Below are positions 13,301 through 22,774 of a DNA stretch of 64,000 nucleotides, in pieces. The notes below the pieces were generated by a model. That model worked only from the letters and a program-made list of their open reading frames with translations, ran no database searches and was not told the DNA's origin. The position numbers and the translations under genes are program-made. Location: contig OY987298.1 of NCBI GenBank assembly GCA_963920635.1, positions 37,293,787 to 37,357,786 on the forward strand. Reading direction: 5' to 3'. This stretch comes from Pseudeuparius sepicola (Eukaryota; Arthropoda; Insecta; Coleoptera; Anthribidae). Within the stretch, counting starts at the first letter, position 1. Every line of letters starts with the position of its first letter.

Positions 13301-16300
13301 CTCCAATAGCAGCCTACTTCAGTACCAATGAACTGTCAAATTTAACATTTAATCTTATGGTATAATATTTTACTCAGCATTATTTCTCACGATTGTTAAG
13401 GTCTTTCATGCAATCTAGCAACGATTCTGTCAAATCTCAAATGCTCTTACTGCGACCAACCATCGAGTGGACCAACGCGATATGCAATAATTACTTTCCA
13501 GCCCTTGACCGGGAACCATTCTTTAGGTTAACGTCAGTAATTTAAAAATCTATTTTTTCCTCTGTTGACGTTTCAATCACTTCATTTGATCATCTTCAGG
13601 ACACTACAATATTTGAACAAGAGAAGAATAAAAATTATGTAGTAAAAAAAATTATATCATCTGTTATACGTTAAAAAGTTAAAAATAAAAAGTTAAAAAA
13701 CACAATATATAATACATATGGACAGGTAATAGGTGGTAAAACACGGAAAACAACATATATATGCATTGTAGGAAACGAACATATTTTCTTTAAAAATATA
13801 AAACAATTAAGTATGGGGGTAGGTACTTACGTGAGATTTCTTAAGATTTTTCGTTAGGTATAAGGATCATTACAAAACTGATTTTAGATAATTTAATTTT
13901 CTGGAATAGCATTTTATTTGTATCGTTTGAAGTGGAACAATCCCACCGGATCCACCAAAATTAACAATACCCAGAGAATTAGGTAACTGGAGTTTCGGGT
14001 GTTGTTTACTTCATTTTTATTTTAGAAAACAAAAACGCGGTGTCATTTGCTTTTATTACTTTTTCTCAAAGCTTGGGCCTCCTCTGTGCTATGTCGAGGA
14101 GTCATCGGCGTAGTTTCATTGGTGTTGAACATGGTGTTCTCGGATCGGCCCCACGTTGGGCGCCAAGATGAGCTGGAAAGTTACTTTTCCGGGCGAGACT
14201 CTGTCAGGGTTATGGTTCAGTCGACCGAGGTGACGCCATATTCATTAAACCAAATGAAATCCAAAATCAAGTTTATTAAATTTGGAAGAGATACTCTAAT
14301 CACATTGGTTACAGCAGTTTCTTAATTTAGTGCTAAAACAGAACTAGGAACACAATAATGTTAAACTAACTTTAAGAATTTCAGCCATCATGGTCTTACA
14401 TAGGAACACACTGGGGTAAGCCTATTTATATTCGCAAATAATGGATAAAAAGCCCGTAGGGTTGCGCCCTAGCCTGTTTTACTTTGAGAAAAAGTAATAA
14501 AAGCAAATGACACCGCGTTTTTGTTTTCTAAAATAAAAATGAAGTAAACAACACCCGTAACCCCAGTTACCTAATTCTCTGGGTATTGTTAATTTTGGTG
14601 GATCCGGTGGGATTGTTCCACTTCACGTTTAACACATTTGACCAGAGAATAATACGGCAAGAGAGTATCATGTTTGTAAAAAAAGAGGATTCTTTTTATA
14701 TTTTGTTTGTTCAATGTTTAAAACGTTGTATAGATATATATCTATTTAGTTGTTAAAACTATAAAGTTAGCCTAGATAACTCGTAAATAAAAAAATATAA
14801 AAAAATTTTTCCCTGGTTACTTTCGCAGTTTGTGAATAGTGTCCTGTTTTTTATTAACACTCTTAGGCTGTTTTTTTTTAATGTTTATCATTTCTTTGAT
14901 AAGTCTTTTTTTTTGTAGTTTTGTTCCTCATCCAGGATCTCAGTACCATTAAAGTTAAAGGCATGTTGATGTTTATCAGTATGGTCTGCTAGTGCTGTTT
15001 TATTTGCAGAACTTATTAAATTGATTGGCTTTACACTGCGTTGGTGTTCGATAATTCTTGTCTATAGATATCTTTTTGTCTGTCCAACATAAACACCATC
15101 ACAATTGTTACATTGTACTTATTTTATAAATAACATTGCTTTTGAGATCAATTGGTGTTTTTGTTTTAAGTTTTGTGTAATGTTTTTTAATTGTATTTTC
15201 ACTTTTAAACGCTATTCTTTTTAAGATTTTGGCAACGTTTTCAGAGAGACCTGTTACATAAGGGATTTTGAAATATTTTGCATTTGATTTTTCTTGGTTG
15301 TATTGTTATTATAGTTAGAAGGTATACAGGTGATTACATCATCACCGTATCGCTTAAGAGGGGGTTGCCGACAGCGAAAGTGACGTTAGATTTCGTATTT
15401 TTTTAAGTTGCATAGCATAAAATCTAATAAAATTTTACGTGGCAAAAATTTAGTACAAACATCTCTGTCTTCATTTTAATCATAAGATCTTAAAAGCATA
15501 TGCATTGGTATTATTATTTTTCCCAAGGTTTTCATAACCTATAAAACAAAACACTGTTTGTAAGATCTTATGATTAAAATGAAGACAGAGATGTTTGTAC
15601 TAAATTTTTGCCAGGTAAAATGTTATTAGATTTTATGCCATACAACTTAAAAAAATACGAAATCTAACGTTACTTTCACTGTCGGCAACCCCCTCTTAAA
15701 AAAAATTGTAATCTGAAAGGAAGTTTTTCTATACATGTATTTTGTAATTGTGACATGACAATGTCTGAGCAGACATGTATGTCTTAAAAAATCGCTTTTT
15801 CGTAAATATCTTAATAATCCTTTAGCCGATTTTGTTGAAATTTGGCATTGTTATTTATGGTAGAAAGAGGCTAATTTAGCCCCTACTAGATTAAAATTAT
15901 TAAGTACAGTGGCTTCCCGTGGGCACCTTAACCAATAATTTTGTAAAAAAATGTGTGCCACTGACTTTTTTAAAACTTTTTTTTTTTCGCATTCAGCTAC
16001 TAAAAGTACAACTTTTTTGTTTCTTGAATTATTCTCGTATCTCGCTTCGTTTTTGAGAAAAAAAATAAAAATCACTTTATTGCATGTCTCCGGGACAACA
16101 TAATAAAAAATTGAAACTACCAATTAACAAAAATTAGGGTATACCCGATATTTTTTCCATATTAATAGTTTATTCTCGTCTTAAAAATTGCTATAAACGG
16201 TAATGCTAGCTATAAAAAATTTTTGTTTTATTATAATAATTATTAAAAAATGTTTGACACCCTGTATTTTGAAAACGAAGCATTAGCGGACCTATGTTTA

Positions 16301-17716
16301 TATAGACTTTTGGTCTTAGAATCACTCAAAGATTCACCCCTTGAATTTTTCGCACTTATTCATTTACACCCTGTATATTGTGTTTTTTAACTTTTTAAAT
16401 TTTTTACTTTTTAACGTATAACAGATGATATAATTTGCAGTGTCCTGAAGATGATCAAATAAAGTGATCGAAACGTCGACAGAGGAAAAAAAATAGATTT
16501 TTAAATTACTGACGTTAATCCAATTACTCCCCTTCTCATCATTTCCAAACGTGACAAAACCTTCTCGAAACCATTATTTAGTTCTGTAGTTGAATCTAAG
16601 ATGGTTGACTGATGTATTTATAAAGACTTCTCATGGCTTCAGCTTCATGTCCTGGAAAACAAATAGCACTGATGGCTGACAATGTATTTTGCATTGTATT
16701 TTGCTTCAGGAAAGTGCTCGGTCAGCCAAAAAATGTCAGACGTGACAGCCGTGAGCAGTTTTTATACGTATTTCAATGGTAAGATGGGGACAGCCGGTCT
16801 TTGGAACAAAACTAGTGAAATTTTACATTTAGCAATTCTCTTATCCTATTAAAACATTCATTTACTCAATGGTTATACTAAGCAAAATCAAGGGATGGGC
16901 TAACTAAAATTATGTCTGGGTTAAAGTACCTGATATTGAAATTTACTGGAAAGTACTTGGAAAAATTCATAAGAGAAAATCAGAAAATATAAATATTATG
17001 AAATTACAAGTTTACCACTATTTTCAATGGTTGATTTTTATTTTTTTTAACTACATTCAACAAAAGTGTAATTATTGTTTTATAGTACCTAATTCATAGT
17101 AACAAATCCAGTAACAAATAAACTTCTAAATTCTAATTCCTAAAGAAAAAATGGAATTTATTACATTTTACAGTGATTTTGTTTTTTAACTCTTTTCACA
17201 GCAAGTCGATTTACACTTTATATAGATTCTTGTAAAATTTTGGCCATTTTTGAAAGTAATGAAGCTACTGGCAATTTTTAATTTTCCATAATTTACCCTC
17301 TAGAACAATCTTTTATATGTAGAGATGGTTCACTGAAAGAGTGAAATTATTCAACCATGAAGAGAAAGCCAATTTTTCTTTTAAATTTCAATGATTTTTG
17401 AGGCTAGATGTGATAAAATATTGTCTCTAGTGTTAGCTGTTAGTAAATGGTTTCAGTGACTGCCTATACATGGTTACATTTTATATAAATGTCCTTGCAC
17501 AGAGAGGGGTTGCTTCAATAATGTACTTTGAAGTAGCTATGAAAAACATCAAAGCCCGTATCTGATTTTCCATATCTGCCTCCGCTATTGCAGGCCGGCA
17601 TATCGGCGGCTCCGGCACGCGCCGTCTCGGCCGTCAAGAGCATGAACATCCCACAGCAGATCAAGGACATCAAGCTGCCCGACCTGCCGCAGGCCATCAA
17701 GGACCTCAAGTTCTGA
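4277..17716 (+). CDS. AP3S1 (or): AP-3 complex subunit sigma gene, complete, four coding exons
   Basis: Small (sigma) subunit of the heterotetrameric AP-3 clathrin-adaptor complex, which sorts cargo from endosomes to lysosomes and lysosome-related organelles such as eye pigment granules; the Drosophila orthologue is orange. Joining 4277-4345, 4401-4492, 5282-5573 and 17594-17716 gives an open frame of 191 codons plus TGA, close to the usual length of about 190 residues. Seen in the product: N-terminal MIKAILVFNNHGKPRLSKFY, the longin-fold core with NVCNFLEGG, LIGGSDYKLIYRHYATLYF and FCVDSSESELGILDLIQVF, then ETLDKCFENVCELDLIFHVD, and a basic tail ending DLPQAIKDLKF. All introns have GT-AG ends; intron sizes are 55, 789 and 12,020 bp. 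The start is the first ATG of the conserved N-terminus. The tail is typical of AP-3 sigma and separates it from AP-1 and AP-2 sigma. Untranslated exons were not determined. Confidence 0.96.
4401..4492 (+). CDS. AP3S1 (or): AP-3 sigma coding exon 2
   Basis: Encodes residues 24-53 and two bases of a split Ser codon. It begins PEDMQQQIIKETF and includes LVSKRDDNVCNFLEGG. Acceptor AG is at 4399-4400 and the donor GTAAGG starts at 4493 (phase 2). The following intron is almost filled by a transposon-derived MITE. Confidence 0.95.
4550..5240. mobile_element. Mutator-type MITE in AP-3 sigma intron 2, with 9-bp target duplication
   Basis: A 691-bp non-coding element with terminal inverted repeats starting GGAAGTGGCTATTTATACGT and matching for about 45 bases. 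It is flanked by perfect 9-bp direct repeats TTTGTTATT at 4541-4549 and 5241-5249. Nine-base duplications point to the Mutator superfamily. The interior has subterminal repeats (ATTGG, CACGTGAC) and a central hairpin at about 4860-4920 rich in CCCCCGACA/TGTCGGGG. It fills most of the 789-bp intron without touching splice sites. Confidence 0.82.
5282..5573 (+). CDS. AP3S1 (or): AP-3 sigma coding exon 3
   Basis: Completes the split Ser codon and encodes 97 further residues: LIGGSDYKLIYRHYATLYF, FCVDSSESELGILDLIQVF, the ETLDKCFENVCELDLIFHVD helix region, and the segment ending NKLEKQE. It carries most of the longin-like core that contacts the large AP-3 subunits. The acceptor follows a T-rich tract (AG 5280-5281); the donor GTATGT starts at 5574, phase 0. 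Confidence 0.96.
5889..5953 (+). other. Candidate cassette (poison) exon in AP-3 sigma intron 3
   Basis: A 65-bp segment bounded by a strong acceptor (poly-T tract then TATTTTAG, AG at 5887-5888) and a consensus donor GTAAGT (5954-5959). Entered in the frame left by exon 3 it stays open for 21 codons and ends with TA. Joining to exon 4, which starts with G, makes TAG, and the genomic continuation is also TAG. Inclusion would therefore truncate the protein. It could equally be a chance pair of splice-like signals; no conservation evidence is available here. Confidence 0.3.
5954..7740. other. Intron 3 sequence, nothing recognised
   Basis: AP-3 sigma intron 3. AT-rich, with scattered TAGGTAGGTACC motifs. 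No repeat arms or coding relics were identified. Confidence 0.45.
7741..8342 (+). mobile_element. Solo terminal arm of the CAGGGTGGTTCAC transposon
   Basis: Matches the right-hand inverted repeat of the element at 30418-32891 from ATGATAATAAAGTAATGTAC to GTGAACCACCCTG, with TA following at 8343-8344. No transposase or opposite arm is present, so this is a truncated copy or solo arm. The 94-residue frame inside is also found in the three other arm copies (28891-29112, 30513-30734, 32575-32796); that reflects repeat identity, not a gene. Confidence 0.8.
8343..11346. other. Intron 3 sequence, nothing recognised
   Basis: AT-rich intronic DNA with a short TA run at 9338-9350. I see no transposon termini, RNA genes or conserved frames. 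Confidence 0.45.
11349..12433. mobile_element. Fold-back element with GACCG...CGGTC termini
   Basis: Begins GACCGGGAGATAGTGACAG and ends with the complement, with TA at 11347-11348 and 12434-12435. Long arms match over 11349-11462 plus 11800-11990 against 12160-12433, sharing TTACTCAGTATGCC-, TTATACAGGCTGCCATGTG- and GGCAATAATAGCCC-type blocks. The centre has a second hairpin around GTCCAAGTAC. The left arm is interrupted by a nested insertion. The element at 62483-63061 has the same termini. Confidence 0.78.
11463..11799. mobile_element. Nested MITE inside the left arm of the fold-back element
   Basis: The right arm of the host element (12320-12350) reads straight through the position where this sequence sits, so it acts as an empty-site control. 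The insert has short inverted ends, AGCCGTCCTCCTTTT against AAAAGGAGGACAACT. It is non-coding and about 337 bp; superfamily unknown. Confidence 0.6.
12434..13530. other. Intron 3 sequence, nothing recognised
   Basis: No gene. GGCGGGGTAT(A/G)-type phrases repeat at 12915-12965. Short frames show no family resemblance. Confidence 0.4.
13563..13604 (-). ncRNA. Hammerhead-ribozyme-like motif, left Penelope end
   Basis: Read on the minus strand: TGTC, core CTGAAGA, a GATCA...TGATT hairpin, GAAAC, GTC, then AACA. This matches the hammerhead order stem I / CUGANGA / stem II / GAAA / GUC, with a collapsed stem III. One stem II pair is G-T and the stem I partner is imperfect, so activity is doubtful. 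Hammerheads are known in Penelope-like terminal repeats. Confidence 0.45.
13928..14625. mobile_element. Hairpin element enclosing an LTR-like segment
   Basis: Inverted arms of about 145 bp (13928-14071 and 14482-14625) share TGAAGTGGAACAATCCCACC and GACACCGCG-type blocks. Between them on the minus strand lie a TATAAATAGG box (about 14420-14430), an AATAAA (about 14275) and, at 14147-14165, TGGCGCCCAACGTGGGGCC. The last resembles the tRNA primer-binding site that directly follows a 5' LTR in Ty3/gypsy-type retrotransposons. It appears to be a captured LTR plus primer site, or a miniature retroelement. No gag or pol remains. Confidence 0.55.
14147..14165 (-). other. Retrotransposon primer-binding-site-like sequence
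   Basis: TGGCGCCCAACGTGGGGCC on the minus strand, the usual tRNA-complementary sequence seen just after the 5' LTR of many insect Ty3/gypsy-like elements. The 300 bp before it in that orientation has a TATA box and a poly(A) signal in the order expected of an LTR. Confidence 0.6.
14878..15330 (-). pseudogene. Penelope-like retroelement pol, C-terminal GIY-YIG part, decayed
   Basis: On the minus strand the first part reads KYFKIPYVTGLSENVAKILK; the second reads VQCNNCDGVYVGQTKRYL, then TRIIEHQRSVKPINL and ALADHTDKHQHAFNF. The CxxC pair, the YVGQT/R..EH core and the downstream H are the hallmarks of the Penelope-type GIY-YIG nuclease, which follows the reverse transcriptase. In-frame stops (before VQCNNC and after KRYL) and a frameshift show it is dead. 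The upstream reverse transcriptase is missing or displaced by other insertions. Confidence 0.8.
15358..15695. mobile_element. TTAA-flanked palindromic MITE
   Basis: A 338-bp element with arms of about 140 bp, starting GAGGGGGTTGCCGACAG and ending with its complement. It is flanked by TTAA at 15354-15357 and 15696-15699. TTAA duplications are characteristic of piggyBac-type transposons. It is non-coding and inserted in the Penelope-like relic. Confidence 0.7.
16441..16482 (+). ncRNA. Hammerhead-ribozyme-like motif, right Penelope end
   Basis: TGTC (16441-16444) can pair with GACA (16478-16481). CTGAAGA (16445-16451) fits the CUGANGA core. GATCA/TGATC (16453-16457, 16465-16469) forms stem II. 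GAAA is at 16470-16473 and the cleavage-type triplet GTC at 16475-16477. Stem III is essentially absent, as in minimal retroelement hammerheads. The fit is structural and was read by eye; T16452 at the base of stem II is unpaired. Confidence 0.5.
16531..17593. other. 3' part of AP-3 sigma intron 3, nothing recognised
   Basis: AT-rich intronic DNA leading to the exon 4 acceptor. No repeats or frames of note. Confidence 0.4.
17594..17716 (+). CDS. AP3S1 (or): AP-3 sigma coding exon 4, C-terminal tail and stop
   Basis: Encodes the last 40 residues (AGISAAPARAVSAVKSMNIP onward, ending KDLKF) and TGA. It is preceded by CCGCTATTGCAG and enters in phase 0, matching exon 3. The sequence is the family-specific AP-3 sigma tail. 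Base use differs sharply from exons 1-3: 36 of 40 sense codons end in G or C, and the GC-rich character continues into the 3' untranslated region to about 17870. Confidence 0.95.
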   Translation, partial: AGISAAPARAVSAVKSMNIPQQIKDIKLPDLPQAIKDLKF

Positions 17717-18590
17717 CCTCACCTCGTCGCTGCCGCCGGCCAGTTCCAGAACATAGACCTGGCAGCCGCTGCTCCCGTCCGCCTTACGGCCGATGGTCGC
17801 TCCTTACTCGAAGAGCCCAAGTCGGTCAGGTACACCTGATAATCGGTGGGGGGTGTGAGCGGGGCATTGGTGATTGGTGATGTATGAAATGAATATACAT
17901 TATGTTAAATAGGTTTAGAGTTGGAAGACTTTACAGGATTTCGAGCATCATATGACAAATTCGTGTTTTATTACTGTTAGATTAGAAAGGAAATAAGGTA
18001 ATGTCCTATATACCTGTTGTGAATGTTCAAATCCAGTTCTGAAGAGAAATACTTATAGGGATGAAAAGCAACTCGACAATGTCTTCCTGCTACCATCTTC
18101 TAAATTTTGTTGGCAAGCAGATTGATCAAAATAGAGATCTGACAAATTTTACATAATGCACTTGCCTTGTCAAAAACTGTCTATGAAGGTGGTAGTGTTG
18201 GGCAACCCACTGACTGAAAATATGGTGGAGATCAGTGTTGTATCTTTCAAAATTATAAAATGCTTTATCACAAAAATGTACATACCGCACATACCTACAG
18301 ATTTTCAGGTAATAATAGTTGATAATGTATAGGACAAAGAATACAGCTTCACATTATAAAAACGAATTCCTTAAAGTGTTATGTTTCCAATTTATACGTA
18401 TTCGATTTTCATATTAGTAACACGCATGACTTAAAAAATATCTATATTTATATGTACTTTAGAAATATTGCATAGTATACTGAAAAAGATTGTTTTCTAT
18501 AGAAGTTATTTGTTTTGCAATAGCTTAGCTTAGCAAACGTATGTGTTTTAATATATTTTTGTTAAATAAATACTTACTTAATTTTCTAAA
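17717..18590 (+). other. AP-3 sigma 3' UTR and candidate poly(A) signal
   Basis: Sequence after the AP-3 sigma stop. The first 150 bases are GC-rich like exon 4, then composition falls to the local AT-rich level. A canonical AATAAA hexamer occurs at 18565-18570; it is a plausible but unproven polyadenylation signal, and nearer variant hexamers could serve instead. Confidence 0.35.
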
Positions 18591-19440
18591 TATGTTTTTA
18601 TTTAAAAAATCATCAAATTCCTTTCACTTTTGCCGTGGACTGAAATATTCTGAACTATTTCAATATTTGTAGTTCCATAGTTCCATTTATATCATATATT
18701 AGCTATGTTCAAGGCGCAAGCCCGAACCAGTTCCGGACTAGTAACTGTCAATATCATTGGTCAGTTTCAACCACGTTTGAATTTTAGAATTTATTTTGAG
18801 ACAATCATATTGACGGTTCCTAGTTTATAACCAGTTTGGAATCGCTCTGGGAACACAGCTGTTGACCATAGACATAAAAAACAATAGACGGATTTGTTTA
18901 CAATTTGTTATCATGCCAACATCACTGCCAAGTACTATGTCTGGATATTTATAGTATAACAATGTTGCCGTTGCCACAGATAACTATCTGTGCCGTTGCT
19001 AACCCACAGGTTTCACAATATGTATTAATTATTAGTTACTAACATTTAGGTCTAAAAAATTGTTCGGCAGTGTGCCAGAAATTGAAATTGCTTAAATCCA
19101 AATATTGTACATTTCACTACAGATAACTTTTGATTTCCCATAATGTCACTTGCCGGCCGCTATATTTATGCCATATTCCAGCCATATTTATCATTTTCAA
19201 ATGTGGAGAACACACTTCAAAGCATCCATATCTATATTTCTCTATGAAGGCTTCAATCAAGGAGGATAACTTTCACAAAGCTTGGAGAAAGAAAGTTTGG
19301 CCAAATGGGGCGTTGGTGTCTCGTTTTGTAATGTTGAGGAGGGTGTGTCCGGATCCCCCCGAGAGTGTTCCTCTCAGTTAGGAAGCCTAGCATCGGTGAT
19401 TATACCATGGTGACTATCTCCGCATTATGGCTATGTGAAT
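18591..19440. repeat. Intergenic sequence with a weak inverted repeat
   Basis: Around 18728-18838 an imperfect inverted pair (AACTGTCAATAT against ATATTGACGGTT, with CTAGT and AACCAGT blocks) suggests an old MITE. The rest shows no gene. Confidence 0.3.
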
Positions 19441-19474
19441 CTATATGACTTTGAGCTCTGATGCAAGATATTCA

Positions 19475-20530
19475 GTTGTTAGAAGGGACCGTAGCCCAGA
19501 TGCAAATGTATTTGGAGGGGGTGTCATTTTAGCACTGAAGAAAAACATTTCCTATGAGACTGTCAATATCAATTGTGATATGGAGAGTATAATCGGTCAG
19601 ATAATATAAGCATTTTATAAGTTTGTCTGTAGTGTACTTTCCACGAAATTCAAAGGTAGAGAACTGTATCAAAAATACTTTGAAACACTTGATGATATTT
19701 TATTGTGTGAAGAGTAATGTATAGTGCTTTTAAAAATGGTAAAGCTAGTGGTATAAAAAATTATCGTCGTATAACCTTATTCTTAAACCCAAAATTAACA
19801 AGTCAACATGACTTCCTGCCTGACAAGTTGACAACCGCTAAATTGCTGTGTTCTCTGAATAATGTCTTGCAAAGGCTTTTAGTCAGCTTGACAGACTGGT
19901 TGAGTATGGTTTCACTAGTTAAGCCTATCGTATGATGAGATTATACCTAAATAATAAGGAACAAAGAGTCCAAATTGGCCAATGCTGTTTCAGCCCCTAT
20001 GTAAGTACTTCAGGGGTGCCTCAGGGCAGCCGTCTGGGACCCCTAACATTTATTGTTTTTATCAATAAGTTGACAGATATAAGGAATTCCAGTTGTCTTG
20101 TGTTTGCGGATGGCTTCTAGATTTATAAGATCATTTGCACCACCGACTATAGCCAGCAATAAATTCCACTAAACATGCGGTTGTTACACATACTCGGAGA
20201 GTAAATGTGATTGTCAAGGACTTCTATCGGTAGCCAAAATTGGTCTCTGTAATGTGGTTAAGGATCTTGTAGTTCATTTTCACAGTAACATGAAGTTTAA
20301 TAACTACTTTAACCCCATTATAAAAAAGTCACTTTGATCATTGGGGTTTGTGATTAGAAATAGCAAGAATTTTAACGTTGGCACTATTGTTAGACTTTAT
20401 GCACTGGCGTTGGCTGAAATATATTTCAGTCGACGGCGCTGATGAGACCGCACTTGGAGTATGCCTTGCAGATATGGATGCCCTCAGCAGCAGTGCATGT
20501 AAACCAGATTGAAAAAGTGCAAAAGATATG
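19475..20530 (+). pseudogene. Non-LTR retrotransposon (LINE) relic: endonuclease, RT and C-terminal fragments
   Basis: Three fragments in order on the + strand. 19475-19609 gives RRDRSPDANVFGGGVILA and on, the APE-type endonuclease of Jockey/CR1-like LINEs. 19930-20120 gives SGVPQGSRLGPL followed by FINKLTDI and CLVFADGF, the RT palm motifs; the catalytic FADD has become FADG. 20438-20524 gives LMRPHLEYALQIWMP and HVNQIEKVQK, the conserved thumb region. Stops, frameshifts and large internal deletions make it inactive. Clade assignment is tentative. Confidence 0.78.
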
Positions 20531-21331
20531 TTTTTTTTTCAAAAAATTTTAACTTTAGTAGACTAGAGGAAATAAGAAGCTTACAAGGTGTGCTTTTTAT
20601 ATATTTTATTATTAATAATGTAGAATATATAGAAATGTTGATTGATTATAAAGTTCAATGTTCCAAAGGCTTACTTAAGGCAATTAATTTAAGGGTAAAT
20701 AATATTGGTAGTATCTCGCCAATTAATATAGTATGGTCAATGTATTTTACATTACATCAGGAAATAAGCTGCTGCAGAAACAGAACGCTTAGAATATGTT
20801 AAAAGACCATATCCAACTATTTTTTACATTTTTATTTTCATTTTATATTTGCACTTTTGTTATGAAAAGCAAAAACACAATTGGGACATCATTTCAATGC
20901 ATTAGAATAAAAAAACTTTTTATTAATAACTTGTGTGCAGTCATTTGTAGCATAAAGCAGAACTATTTAAAATTTCACTTTACCAGCTTGTGCACGATAA
21001 AGTGTATCGTGACCGTGAGCTTATGTAATGATACACAATGACATATATGCAGAAGCGGTTATGACTTGCAGTAAGTCAAATTTGACATTTTAATAAAGAA
21101 TTAAAAAACCACTATTGGCCTACATGAATAAATCAGATTAGGTATTGTAGATTAAATTTACAGAAATAAAATAAACTTTGCATCAACCACGACAAATAAA
21201 TTGTTTAATTTAAAAAATGTATTTCCTATAATAAAATATCAAATATTATGTATGTTCCTGACACGATATTTAGCTAAGAAAAAGAATTAGTTTCTTTAAA
21301 TCTAATTTTATATTTTGATTTTCAACATGTA
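20531..21331. other. Likely LINE 3' remnant and intergenic DNA
   Basis: Frames at 20509-20802 continue the LINE C-terminus (EEIRSLQGVLF and on) but lose recognisable motifs. No other gene seen. Confidence 0.35.
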
Positions 21332-21944
21332 CAGGGTGTCCCCTGCTTGACTGGAAACTAATTTCTAGCATATTTTCGTTTTTGAAAAATAAAATGGCGT
21401 CGACAGCGCTCATTTATTTATTTATTTATCTTCATTGTAGATGAAGTGACGTTTCCTTTAAAGATAGCGAACAATTTTATTAAGAAAAGTTGTTCACAAT
21501 TACAAATTACCCCCGGGTACCAAATTTTGTAAAGATCGGCATACTTTGTTTTTCCCACTTTTTTCTTTTTCTAGCTAAAGAAAAAAATGAAAACAATTAA
21601 GTAGGCTGATTTTCTCAGTATTTGGCACACGGGGATAACATTTAATTCTAAACAATTTTTTCTTATAAAATTGTTCTATACCTTGTATTTAAAACCCACT
21701 TTAGCACGTTAGAAAAAAAATAGTGGGAAAAACAAAGTAGGCCGATCTTTCTAAAATTTGGTACCTGGGGGTAATTTTTAATTGAAAAGGCACTTCACCT
21801 ACAATGAAAATAAATAAATGGTCTCTGTCGACGCCATCTTGATTTTTCAAAAACGAAAATATGCTAGAAATTAGTTTCTAGTCAGAAAATTCGATAAGTT
21901 TTTGTATTTTACACCCTATTGGCTCACTTATCCTGGGCCCCCTG
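21332..21944. mobile_element. TA-flanked fold-back element (CAGGGTGTCCCC)
   Basis: 613 bp, TA on both sides (21330-21331, 21945-21946). The arms share GAAACTAATTTCTAGCATAT, GGTACCAAATTTTGTAAAGATC-like and ACTTTGTTTTTCCCAC blocks in inverted order. Non-coding. Terminal sequence and TA target place it with the other CAGGG-type elements of this window. Confidence 0.72.
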
Positions 21945-22640
21945 TATAGTAAACGGTGTTTTTTAATAAATGTCTGATATTTTAGAGGGTGCATGATTCC
22001 TCAGGTATCCTTAAGATAAAAAGTTTATATAAACATGGGTCCGCAAGGCCTTCATTTTTGAGATACAGGGTGTTAAAGATTTATTTTTGATTTTTCTAAA
22101 TAATTTTTTAATTAATGTCGATATTTGGACGAAAATTGGCAATTGTTTTTTTAACCAATTTTCTGACTAACGCTTTCAAAGTTTACAGAATAATAATTGT
22201 ATCATTTAAAGTGACAAACAATTCCCTATGAACAATGTATCAAAAATGTTTTGCGTTCAAAAGGGAAGGGATTGAAACTCCGTAGATAGGTGAAAATTTT
22301 ATTTTTCGAATTTTGGAGTAAACAGGTGTTTTGGGCCACATTTTGCCAATTTCACCGCAAATGGTTGATTTTTTCGTTATTGTAAGACCAAGAAGATAAC
22401 CTCAAACAAGTTATGAGTATAAGATCCATCGTGCTGCCCCGCCCCTCCGCCTCTGGACGATGGGAATAAATTGCTTTTACACGAAATTGTTGCAAACTTC
22501 TGTAGAAATTATTATTGCCAAAAATATGTTTTCAAAGTGACTTAAGTATGTTAAAATATCTCACGTTGGTGATCCTCAGCCAATTCTAAGAAAAAAAGTT
22601 CATATAAACGTGTCCAAAAATTCTTCGTTTTCGTGTTAAA
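21945..22640. repeat. Degenerate relative of the fold-back element at 39570-40707
   Basis: Shares TATAAACATGGGTCCG, ACAGGGTGTTAAA, the CAGGTGTTTTGGGCCACATT phrase, and CCCCGCCCCTCCGCCTCTGG followed by a GATGGGAATAAAT block with the 39.5-kb and 61-kb elements. It lacks clean symmetric termini. Probably an old or rearranged copy. Confidence 0.55.
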
Positions 22641-22774
22641 ATTCTCTAAAAAAAATCATCGTTTTCCCATAACTTCTTTATTTGTAGAGCTTTTTTAACC
22701 AAATTTGGTAGGTGCACATCATACTTGGCTAGGACCCATTTAAATGTGTTACTTCCAAGCTCTAGATTGAAACA

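Larger units (their letters stand above)
13531..16530 (-). mobile_element. Penelope-like element relic with inverted terminal copies
   Basis: Matching terminal segments in opposite orientation (13531-13715 and 16367-16530) share ACGTCAGTAATTTAAAAATC, the CTGAAGATGATC...GAAACGTC motif and AGATGATATAATTT. Between them on the minus strand is the decayed 3' end of a Penelope-like reverse transcriptase/GIY-YIG gene (14878-15330). Penelope-like elements carry such pseudo-LTRs, which can be inverted. The body is interrupted by a 145-bp-arm hairpin with LTR-like contents (13928-14625) and a TTAA-flanked MITE (15358-15695). Confidence 0.7.

Noticed and set aside
17515..17709. Minus-strand frame over the last AP-3 sigma exon
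   Set aside because: It is the antisense of a conserved coding exon and has no family match of its own.
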